This document shows positions 1 to 5,275 of a stretch of 7,332 bases of DNA, one piece after another. This stretch comes from BMS3Bbin11 sp034659075 (lineage in GTDB: Bacteria; Pseudomonadota; Gammaproteobacteria; BMS3Bbin11). Numbering within the stretch: position 1 is the stretch's first letter; the number at the start of each line of letters is the position of its first letter. The notes beneath the pieces are model-generated. The model was not told the DNA's origin. It ran no database searches and was given only the letters and a program-made list of their open reading frames with translations. Both the position numbers and the translations under genes were made by a program. The stretch is from the NCBI GenBank assembly GCA_034659075.1, contig JAYEGM010000245.1:1-7332 (forward strand), written 5' to 3'.

Positions 1-1
1 A

Positions 2-490
2 ATCTTAACCGAATCGGAAAAAGCCGATACAAAAGAATTTCTCAATGAGATATTAAGCATATTGCCATTGGTTGAAATAAGAGTATTTGAGAAATCTAAA
101 AAAATAAAGGTTGCTACTCAATTGCCAAGTACATCAAAAAATGTTCAAGATACAATTGTAGTGCCTGCCCAAGAAGAAGGGTTTAACGATGTATTTCTAG
201 GTGAAAACTGCTGGTATGCTATTCGTATTGGTGGAGGCAAGCTTAAGGATATTAAGTATATCGCTGCATATCAAACCTCACCTATATCTGAAGTTACGCA
301 TTTTGCCGAAGTCGAGTCTATCGAGCCATATGGTGATGGAGGAAAATATAGATTAAATTTTGTTGCTCCTGCAAAACCCATAGGCCCAATTAAATTTGGA
401 AAAGCAAAAAAAGGGGTAATGCAAAGTCCGAGATATACCAGTTATGAGAAATTAATATCGGCAAAAGAATTAATGGATTTATTTAACTAA
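2..490 (+). CDS. Hypothetical protein, C-terminal part (5' end outside window)
   Basis: The reading frame is open from the left edge, so this is the last 162 codons of a longer gene; the in-frame TTG at 62 is not needed as a start. There is no signal peptide or membrane segment. The central part has a well-folded look, with the blocks TIVVPAQEEGF, ENCWYAIRI, IKYIAAYQTSPIS, FAEVESIEPYGDGGKY and PRYTSYEKL. From memory this layout resembles a conserved C-terminal domain, perhaps PUA/EVE-like, found in some restriction- or nuclease-associated proteins, but I cannot confirm that and give no function. The gene is strikingly A+T rich (sampled lines are about 28-40% G+C), unlike the serine dehydratase downstream, which suggests acquisition by transfer. 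No clear terminator follows the stop. A seven-codon stretch recurs with synonymous changes at 728-748. Confidence 0.75.
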   Translation: MLTESEKADTKEFLNEILSILPLVEIRVFEKSKKIKVATQLPSTSKNVQDTIVVPAQEEGFNDVFLGENCWYAIRIGGGKLKDIKYIAAYQTSPISEVTHFAEVESIEPYGDGGKYRLNFVAPAKPIGPIKFGKAKKGVMQSPRYTSYEKLISAKELMDLFN

Positions 491-516
491 GGCATAACAA
501 GGTGCTGATTCCCCAT

Positions 517-605
517 GAATGGCAGGAGTTGGCCGATTCCCGACCTTCAGGATAGGCTATCTGACTTCAGATGCTGAACATCCGTTGTCGACGCATTGCT
601 GTCAT
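517..605 (+). repeat. Dispersed intergenic repeat, copy 1
   Basis: Positions 517-579 match 2471-2533 at 54 of 63 positions without gaps (my hand count). The tail at 582-605 matches a third site, 4599-4622, at 20 of 24 positions. The copies lie only between genes and contain no ORF, so this is a dispersed non-coding repeat rather than a gene fragment. Together with copy 2 it brackets the two-gene exported-protein unit in direct orientation. Confidence 0.75.
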
Positions 606-760
606 TAGCGTTTTGTAAGAAAAGCTTGTGTATTGTATTTATTCAATTACCGCAATGTGAATTAAATTGAGGGGGGATTAAACCCTCTGTATAACAACGT
701 CTTGCTATCGCATTCTCATTTTAAATCACAATTGTAGTGCCCGCTCAATTCAATAATATC
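606..760. other. Gene-free stretch between repeat copy 1 and the promoter
   Basis: I see no credible ORF here on either strand. The stretch is A+T rich. It contains a weak hairpin (GAGGG 669-673 with CCCTC 683-687) without a T-run, so it is not a convincing terminator. It also contains the gene fragment at 728-748, listed separately. Confidence 0.5.
728..748 (+). pseudogene. Possible remnant of a second copy of the left-edge gene
   Basis: These 21 bases match 152-172 inside the left-edge gene at 19 positions. Both differences fall on third codon positions (CCT/CCC and GCC/GCT), so both copies encode TIVVPAQ. After a presumed three-codon deletion the next residues (FNNIL against FNDVF) are also similar. 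An in-frame TAA lies just upstream, so no product is expected. The shortness of the match keeps confidence low. Confidence 0.35.
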
Positions 761-789
761 TTGACAAAATCACTAAAGTATGTTATAAG
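761..789 (+). promoter_or_regulatory. Sigma-70 promoter of the exported peptidase operon
   Basis: A perfect -35 box TTGACA (761-766) is followed by a 17-base spacer and the -10 box TATAAG (784-789), preceded by an extended -10 TG at 781-782. This is the best housekeeping promoter in the window. Transcription would begin near 796, giving a leader of about 85 nt before the ATG at 880. Confidence 0.75.
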
Positions 790-879
790 TCATTGAAAAA
801 TATACATAATAATATAAAGGCTAGGGGAGCGCTAGTGAAGAATAGGCAATCAAGGGATTGATGCCGGGAGTGATTGTAT

Positions 880-1950
880 ATGCTCAAACGTATAATAAAA
901 TATCTTTTACCTATCCTGCTTTGTTTAGTTACCACCGCTATGTCCTATGGCGTCAGTGCACAAGATGAATCTTACACGCTTAAAAAAAACAACCTCACCC
1001 AAACACTGCTTAACGATAAAATTGAATACTACAGGCATCTATATCCCGAAATATCTTTTCTGATCCTGCAGGGAGGGGATAAGACAGTAACTGATATGCT
1101 GGCCCTTGCTATGCTGCTTGGTTTTAAGCCCAAAAGTCTGGACTATGAGCACCCGCCAGAGTTGCGCGAGGACCTGATGATTGTCAGCATGAATCGCATT
1201 TTGCTTATGCTGCAATCCAAAATGCCATCGGCTTCACTGTTCATGGCCGATGACTCTGTTGGCTCGCAGGCGCATATCTGTGTCCTGACCATTAACCCCG
1301 ACGAGATTGCCTCTGATTCGATCCAGGCAACACGACACCTGTCGAGTCTGCCCGAGAATTTCATACAGAAAGTACCTAAAGACTTACAGCTACAATCGGG
1401 TGACTATCTTATGTTTGTAATCGACCACGAAGTCTATCATTGCCTGCAATCCATGTATGTTGGGCCACAACGAATGTCGCAGAAGGAATTCTGGGGTGAG
1501 TATAACGGCTTTCTTGGCGAGCAAGGTGCGGATGCTTATGCCTTGGGGATGAATATCAATACTCGGCTCGAGATCCAGTCCTTTGCTGAAAACATCCTGA
1601 GGATTCGTGGTGTAGCTCTATATAGTGGAGACCCCGGTCACCTGACTTGCAATGCGTTGAAACAGATACTAAAGATCCCGGTCGAGGATTTGGTCGAATT
1701 AAGTGCCAAAGAAATCTTCGACACGGCAAACCATATTAAGGAACGTCTGACCATTAGTTATGATGAATTTATTCAGTATCTGGCTTCTTCTGTTCATGCG
1801 ATGAAGGATCTAGGTGTGGAAGCGCATGTGCCAGAGAAATTACGCAACAAGATCAAAGACACTCAAGCAGATCCCGCACTAGTAAAGGAACTTGTTGCAA
1901 ACAGTCGCTATTCTCTTGCTGAGATGGGCGGTAAGGAGGTTGAACCATAA
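880..1950 (+). CDS. Putative exported zinc metallopeptidase (HExxH, ExxxD)
   Basis: The product is 356 residues. I chose the ATG at 880 because GGGAG (866-870) lies 9 nt upstream; the in-frame TTG at 874 is only 3 nt from it. Residues 1-27 form a signal peptide (basic MLKR, a hydrophobic core, likely cleavage after VSA), so the protein should act outside the cytoplasm. The sequence FVIDHEVYHCLQ carries HExxH at about residues 183-187. About 27 residues later EQGADAYALG supplies ExxxD, the arrangement of gluzincins such as thermolysin: two histidine zinc ligands, a catalytic glutamate and a third glutamate ligand. I recognise no named family, so peptidase activity is inferred from motifs alone and the substrate is unknown. 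The next gene starts 58 nt downstream, and the two share a promoter and terminators. Confidence 0.8.
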   Translation: MLKRIIKYLLPILLCLVTTAMSYGVSAQDESYTLKKNNLTQTLLNDKIEYYRHLYPEISFLILQGGDKTVTDMLALAMLLGFKPKSLDYEHPPELREDLMIVSMNRILLMLQSKMPSASLFMADDSVGSQAHICVLTINPDEIASDSIQATRHLSSLPENFIQKVPKDLQLQSGDYLMFVIDHEVYHCLQSMYVGPQRMSQKEFWGEYNGFLGEQGADAYALGMNINTRLEIQSFAENILRIRGVALYSGDPGHLTCNALKQILKIPVEDLVELSAKEIFDTANHIKERLTISYDEFIQYLASSVHAMKDLGVEAHVPEKLRNKIKDTQADPALVKELVANSRYSLAEMGGKEVEP

Positions 1951-2008
1951 GAATTAGATTTTATAAGGCTTCATATTAAATTATGTATATAAAGCAAAGG
2001 AGATAATA

Positions 2009-2368
2009 ATGGAAACGGAAATCTTAAAATTAAAAGCCCCTAAATACGTCTTTAGCACTTTGCTCTGCTTGAGCATCATAACAGTTAATAATAATGCCCT
2101 TGCTATGTCCAAAGAAGAACTCTGTGAACTTCCGATATTCAAAACCTGGAATAAACAGCAAGCTAATCGTTTGTGGTCGCCGAGCAATGAAACGTTATTG
2201 GCAGAGCGGTCCGGTAAACTATTTACCTATAACTGCTTTACCTTTGAAGATATAGATCGGTTTTTCGAGAGCCACGAAGATCGTATAGAAAACGCGCACT
2301 TTAACCCTATTCTTGAAATTAAAGGTCAAACAGTCACAGTTGCGTCTGGGGATGACGATGATTGTTAG
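2009..2368 (+). CDS. Small exported cysteine-containing protein, partner of upstream gene
   Basis: The product is 119 residues, with a strong AAGGAG (1997-2002) 6 nt before the ATG. A long N-region precedes a hydrophobic core (VFSTLLCLSIITV) and a probable signal peptidase site after NALA, near residue 32. The mature protein of about 87 residues has three cysteines (in KEELCEL, TYNCFTF and the last residue) and ends in GDDDDC. I do not recognise a family. It is second in an operon with the putative zinc peptidase and is followed at once by two terminators, so it is expressed with that gene. An inhibitor, propeptide-like helper or substrate are all possible and none is shown by sequence. The exposed acidic tail could bind metal, which is also speculation. 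Confidence 0.8.
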   Translation: METEILKLKAPKYVFSTLLCLSIITVNNNALAMSKEELCELPIFKTWNKQQANRLWSPSNETLLAERSGKLFTYNCFTFEDIDRFFESHEDRIENAHFNPILEIKGQTVTVASGDDDDC

Positions 2369-2381
2369 ACCATACATATTG

Positions 2382-2406
2382 AAACCCTAAACAGCAAAGG
2401 GTTTTT
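2382..2406 (+). terminator. Intrinsic terminator 1 of the peptidase operon
   Basis: AAACCCT (2382-2388) pairs with AGGGTTT (2398-2404) across a 9-nt loop and runs into a T-rich tail. It begins 14 nt after the stop codon of the 119-residue gene. Confidence 0.75.
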
Positions 2407-2423
2407 ACTTTATTACAGACCAG

Positions 2424-2447
2424 ACCCTGCCTTCGGGCGGGGTTTTT
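2424..2447 (+). terminator. Intrinsic terminator 2 (UUCG tetraloop)
   Basis: ACCCTGCC (2424-2431) pairs with GGCGGGGT (2436-2443), with one T-G wobble, closing a TTCG tetraloop and followed by TTTT. This is a classic strong terminator in tandem with the one at 2382. The minus-strand side has no T-run, so it serves the plus strand. Confidence 0.85.
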
Positions 2448-2470
2448 ATTGCCCGATTATCTGGTGTGGT

Positions 2471-2555
2471 GAATGGCAGCAGTTGGCCGACACCTGACCT
2501 TCAGAGTAGGCTATTTGGCTTCAGGTGCTGAACCCGCCACCCAGAGCGGCCATTT
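2471..2555 (+). repeat. Dispersed intergenic repeat, copy 2
   Basis: Positions 2471-2533 match copy 1 at 517-579 (54 of 63). The tail differs from copy 1, but its pattern CCGC..ACCC.GAGCGGCC.TTT resembles the partial copy at 6989-7012. It sits between the terminators of the peptidase operon and the 3' end of the permease gene. Confidence 0.75.
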
Positions 2556-2565
2556 AGATGCCGCT
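2545..2565 (-). other. Hairpin just downstream of the permease gene
   Basis: AGCGGC (2545-2550) and GCCGCT (2560-2565) form a 6-bp stem with a 9-nt loop, 5 nt past the permease stop on the minus strand. There is no T-run on either side, so it may slow or protect the transcript end but is not a convincing intrinsic terminator. It overlaps the tail of repeat copy 2. Confidence 0.4.
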
Positions 2566-2570
2566 AAGCA

Positions 2571-4340
2571 CTATAAATGCCATACCCATGGCACAATAGA
2601 TATTGTCACAATTCCTACTATTACCGTTAATGGCGCACCAAAATAAAAGTAGTCTTTAAAGTGATATCCACCTACGCCAAAAACCATTAGGTTGGTTTGA
2701 TAACCAATGGGCGTAGCAAAACTGGCAGAGGCGGCCACCATAATTACCACAGCGAAAGGGAGAAAGCTAATGCCGAGGATTTCCGATGTAGAAAGAGCAA
2801 TAGGGAACATAATTACCGCAGCGGCATTATTAGTTGCAATGATGCTGAACATGGCCGTTAAAGCGAAAACAAAGGTAAGCGCTAACAAGGGATGACCTTG
2901 TGCTATAGAGATGCCCCATTGTGCAATCGCTGATGCGGCACCTGAGTTTTGCAGTGCTGAAGCAATACCAAATGATGCTGCGATAACGATAAGTACCTGC
3001 CAATCTACCGCCCTGCGTGCAATGCGGCCTGTAGTACAACGTGTAATAATCATCAGACCTGCTGCTAACATGGCTGCCTTTAACATGCTGAGCCATCCAA
3101 ATGCCACTGTAACCACCATTCCAAATAAAATCGTTAAAGCAAGTGGAGCGAGTTTATGACGTATTGGCTGTGCATCAGGCAATCCACTTACAAGATAGAA
3201 GTCTCGAGAGTTGTGTTGTTGTTCAACAAAAGCAGGATTAGACACCAATAACAACGTATCACCGGCACGCAATTTTATATTACCGATCTTCTGGGTAATT
3301 TTTTCCCCGTTACGAGCTACAGCAATGATGGCAGCATTGTATATGCTACGAAAACGACCTTCACGTACTGTCTTACCAACAAGAGGGGAGGTATTGGAGA
3401 TAACAGCTTCTGTTAGACAGCGTTTGTCTATATGAGATTCCAGCTTAAAGACTTGATTCGTCGCAGGTTTCAGACCAGCAATACGTTGTAAATCTATGAC
3501 TGAATCTACTATACCTACAAATACCAGTTGGTCATCGCCTAACAATATTTCATTAGGGGGGACAGCTGTCAGAATCGTCCCGTTTCGTTCAATTTCAATT
3601 AAATATAGACCTGGTAATTGACGTAAGCCTGCCTGCTCTATACTTTTTCCTACTAGGGGACTATCTGGTTCAACTAGCATCTCCACTGTGTATTCTCGCA
3701 CGTCAGAATACTTGCCTACGGCGGGTCGACGTTCAGGTAACAACCAAGACTGGGTGATTAAAACATATGCAAATACTACAAGCGTTACTGGGACACCTAC
3801 CCAAGCAAGGTCAAAAATACCAAATTGTGAATTAGTGGTCTCTGTGATCACCATTCCATTGATAACCAGATTTGTGCTTGTGCCTATCAAGGTGCATGTG
3901 CCCCCGGCAATGGCCGCATAGCTCAAAGGCAGCATTAGTTTTGATACAGAAATACGATGGCGCTTAGCCCAGTCTTCAATAGCAGGAATAAACACAGCGA
4001 CTACAGGTGTGTTGTTTAGAAAAGCACTCAAAACTGCCACTGGTGCCATCACTTTTATTTGTGCATTTGCTAATGATTTAGGGACACCCAAAACCGATTG
4101 CACGATCCAGTTTATCCCTCCAGTCTCACGTATTCCCGTGACGACAATATATAATACCGCTACGGTCACCATACCTTCATTGGCTAGACCAGCTAAAGCC
4201 TGTGACGGGGAAATAATTCCGCTAACTAAGAATAGCGTTACACCTCCCATCAAAATTAAATCAGGGGAAAATCGATTAGTAGCCAGTAGCCCAAAGCACA
4301 ACGATATAATCACGAAGACAAACCATGCATCCCAAGTCAT
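2571..4340 (-). CDS. SLC13-family (DASS) anion permease with two TrkA-C domains
   Basis: This 589-residue inner-membrane protein has a transport domain split by a soluble insert. The N-terminal half (residues 1-200) has several hydrophobic segments with the signatures SAFLNNTPVV (about 105-114) and GTSTNL (153-158). Residues about 215-290 and 305-385 are two TrkA-C (RCK_C) domains, recognisable by SPLVGKSIEQ and SPLVGKTVRE. The C-terminal half repeats the transport fold with IATNNAAAVIMFP (501-513) and FATPIGYQTNLMVFG (541-555). Family members usually couple uptake of sulfate or di- or tricarboxylates to sodium; those with paired TrkA-C domains are often annotated as sulfate permeases, but the substrate cannot be read from sequence. 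Length is normal (E. coli YfbS has the same architecture at about 610). A modest AGGG precedes the ATG by 9 nt. It is monocistronic and convergent with the peptidase operon. Confidence 0.93.
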   Translation of the reverse strand: MTWDAWFVFVIISLCFGLLATNRFSPDLILMGGVTLFLVSGIISPSQALAGLANEGMVTVAVLYIVVTGIRETGGINWIVQSVLGVPKSLANAQIKVMAPVAVLSAFLNNTPVVAVFIPAIEDWAKRHRISVSKLMLPLSYAAIAGGTCTLIGTSTNLVINGMVITETTNSQFGIFDLAWVGVPVTLVVFAYVLITQSWLLPERRPAVGKYSDVREYTVEMLVEPDSPLVGKSIEQAGLRQLPGLYLIEIERNGTILTAVPPNEILLGDDQLVFVGIVDSVIDLQRIAGLKPATNQVFKLESHIDKRCLTEAVISNTSPLVGKTVREGRFRSIYNAAIIAVARNGEKITQKIGNIKLRAGDTLLLVSNPAFVEQQHNSRDFYLVSGLPDAQPIRHKLAPLALTILFGMVVTVAFGWLSMLKAAMLAAGLMIITRCTTGRIARRAVDWQVLIVIAASFGIASALQNSGAASAIAQWGISIAQGHPLLALTFVFALTAMFSIIATNNAAAVIMFPIALSTSEILGISFLPFAVVIMVAASASFATPIGYQTNLMVFGVGGYHFKDYFYFGAPLTVIVGIVTISIVPWVWHL

Positions 4341-4397
4341 TGGTACAAACCCTGTTTAGTATTAAAATATTGTCGATTATTTGGTGCTTGCGATCTG

Positions 4398-4430
4398 ATT
4401 ATAACCTAGATTGATACCTTAGTTAGTCAA
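4398..4430 (-). promoter_or_regulatory. Candidate promoter of the permease gene
   Basis: Read on the minus strand there is a perfect -10 TATAAT (4403 down to 4398). A TTGACT lies upstream (4430 down to 4425), but the 21-nt spacing is too long for an ordinary sigma-70 site. The -10 may therefore work with a poorer -35 or an activator. The leader would be about 50 nt. Confidence 0.4.
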
Positions 4431-4439
4431 GCATAATTG

Positions 4440-4512
4440 AAGTTGACCTGATTCTTAGCGTGGGTTCGTTCCCCTAAAGAAGGTCAACTTTCGTCGTAAG
4501 TCGACCTTTTAA
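4440..4512 (+). ncRNA. Candidate structured small RNA with mutually exclusive hairpins
   Basis: Three segments can pair in two ways. AAGTTGACCT (4440-4449) is the exact complement of AGGTCAACTT (4481-4490). The same middle strand, extended to AAGGTCAACTT (4480-4490), also pairs with AAGTCGACCTT (4498-4508) around a TCGTCGT loop with one mismatch, followed by TTTT. A strong terminator follows at 4514. No protein gene lies downstream on this strand before 5276, so a stand-alone small RNA of about 95 nt is more likely than a cis attenuator. The promoter is uncertain: TTGATA (4411-4416) and CATAAT (4432-4437) are only 15 nt apart. It diverges from the permease gene. Confidence 0.4.
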
Positions 4513-4513
4513 G

Positions 4514-4537
4514 AACCGCCTTTCGGGGCGGTTTTTT
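4514..4537 (+). terminator. Strong intrinsic terminator closing the structured region
   Basis: AACCGCC (4514-4520) pairs with GGCGGTT (4527-4533) across TTTCGG and is followed by a run of T. The opposite strand lacks a T-run, so it ends a plus-strand transcript even though no plus-strand protein gene precedes it here. Confidence 0.85.
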
Positions 4538-4548
4538 GTTTCTGCACC

Positions 4549-4622
4549 CATGTCCGCTCATGGCCGTAAGTGAGCCTTCTTACAGTCTGCAGGAACTACC
4601 GCAGTCGACCCATTTCTGTCAT
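4549..4622 (+). repeat. Dispersed intergenic repeat, copy 3 (divergent)
   Basis: The tail 4599-4622 matches copy 1 (582-605) at 20 of 24 positions. Its 13-base core CCGCAGTCGACCC (4599-4611) recurs exactly at 6989-7001. The front part (GTCCGCTCATGGCC) differs from copies 1 and 2 but resembles GTCCGCAACTGGCC at 6743-6756. The 5' boundary is approximate. Confidence 0.55.
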
Positions 4623-4645
4623 ACACGCAGAATTTTCAACCTGCT

Positions 4646-4687
4646 TCATATGGATGTAATAAACCGGTAGTACAGTATGCTTCGCAT
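4646..4687 (-). other. Possible 13-codon micro-ORF with strong ribosome binding site
   Basis: On the minus strand GAGGAG (4698 down to 4693) lies 5 nt before an ATG (4687) that opens a 13-codon frame, MRSILYYRFITSI, ending in TGA. The initiation signal resembles those of the small exported genes in this window, but the frame is too short to judge by composition. It could be a genuine micropeptide, a remnant of a decayed small gene, or chance. Confidence 0.2.
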
Positions 4688-4711
4688 ATTATCTCCTCAT
4701 AATGTAGTTAA

Positions 4712-4746
4712 GCCCCTGTGAGATCTTTCTACCAGGGGCGTTTTTT
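4712..4746 (+). terminator. Orphan intrinsic terminator
   Basis: GCCCCTG (4712-4718) pairs with CAGGGGC (4733-4739) across a 14-nt loop, followed by G and six T. It is well formed on the plus strand, yet I find no plus-strand gene between it and the terminator at 4514. It may end an unrecognised short transcript or be left over from a lost gene. Confidence 0.75.
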
Positions 4747-4788
4747 ATAAAAAACACCCTCCAGGACAGAACATCGAACCCTATGATC

Positions 4789-4827
4789 AATCACCACATC
4801 TCCCAAATAACGGGAGATATGGTGATT
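4789..4827 (-). other. Long 3' hairpin after the small exported gene
   Basis: AATCACCACATCTCCC (4789-4804) and GGGAGATATGGTGATT (4812-4827) form a 16-bp stem with one mismatch and a 7-nt loop. It lies 9 nt past the stop of the minus-strand 79-residue gene. Neither strand has a strong T-run after it, so transcript stabilisation or factor-assisted termination fits better than a textbook intrinsic terminator. Confidence 0.6.
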
Positions 4828-4836
4828 TATGAACTA

Positions 4837-5076
4837 TCAGTCGTTATAGAAATCCTGATATGGAAATGCAATCTCTGGAGTGGCTTTATCCGTAGAGCGT
4901 AGAACGGACATTTCGGCACGCTCGCTGCTATTTCTATTGATCAACTGGCTCGAAGTACCTAAGTCTTCGAAGGTGTCATAATCCATCGAATCGTCGTAAT
5001 CTATTGTGGTAGCGGCTACGGAAAGTGGAAAGATAATTGTCACTACAGTCGCAGAAATCATATTTAACTTTTTCAT
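4837..5076 (-). CDS. Very small acidic exported protein
   Basis: The product is 79 residues. GAGGAG lies just upstream of the ATG at good spacing. A short basic start (MKK) and a hydrophobic run (ISATVVTIIFPLSVAA) make a convincing signal peptide with cleavage near residue 22. The mature peptide of about 57 residues is acidic and tyrosine rich at its start (DYDDSMDYDTFEDLG), has no cysteine and ends in FPYQDFYND. I recognise no family. The start signals, the export signal and the strong hairpin after the stop argue for a real gene despite its size. It is monocistronic and divergent from the serine dehydratase gene. Function unknown. Confidence 0.65.
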   Translation of the reverse strand: MKKLNMISATVVTIIFPLSVAATTIDYDDSMDYDTFEDLGTSSQLINRNSSERAEMSVLRSTDKATPEIAFPYQDFYND

Positions 5077-5131
5077 TATATGCTCCTCAATACAGGTTGG
5101 TATGTATTAGACCGGAGACCTAATTGATTCC

Positions 5132-5152
5132 TGTCATGATTCCCGCATGACA
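5132..5152. promoter_or_regulatory. Operator-like palindrome between divergent genes
   Basis: TGTCATG (5132-5138) and CATGACA (5146-5152) are perfect inverted half-sites separated by 7 nt. The centre-to-centre spacing of 14 nt is somewhat longer than one helical turn. The position between the divergent small exported gene and the serine dehydratase gene suits a dimeric regulator. I do not recognise the motif, and promoter boxes around it are weak. Confidence 0.35.
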
Positions 5153-5275
5153 ACGTGCCCATATACGCAAGCAGCTCTATGAATTCTGCCTGTACTTTTG
5201 TGTATTCACGAATGCTCAGATGTGCGAATCTAGTACTATGAAATGTTGCACATCACGAAACACGCAGATAGCTAT

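Noticed and set aside
491..610. GCATAACAAGG just after the left-edge gene, resembling the start of an integron attC site
   Set aside because: No matching GTTATGC or GTTRRRY core closes it, only an imperfect CATTAGC, and the arms between do not form the imperfect palindrome expected of attC. The bases after it belong to the dispersed repeat instead.
2830..3096. Minus-strand 88-codon frame inside the permease gene
   Set aside because: It overlaps the permease in another frame, and the permease frame is uninterrupted with all family motifs, so this is not a frameshifted part of it.
4009..4359. Plus-strand 116-codon frame over the permease start
   Set aside because: It is antisense to the well-supported SLC13 permease, has no recognisable domain and no good start signal.
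4451..4490. GGGTTCGTTCCC, resembling a tRNA or tmRNA T-arm
   Set aside because: The stem fits only three or four pairs, no acceptor stem can be completed, and there is no anticodon or D-arm upstream. The bases are better explained as the loop of the 4440-4490 hairpin.
5243..5275. Upstream ATG as the sdaA start
   Set aside because: It adds 11 residues with no counterpart in the family and has no ribosome binding site. The start at 5276 aligns with known N-termini and puts the cysteines in the expected register.
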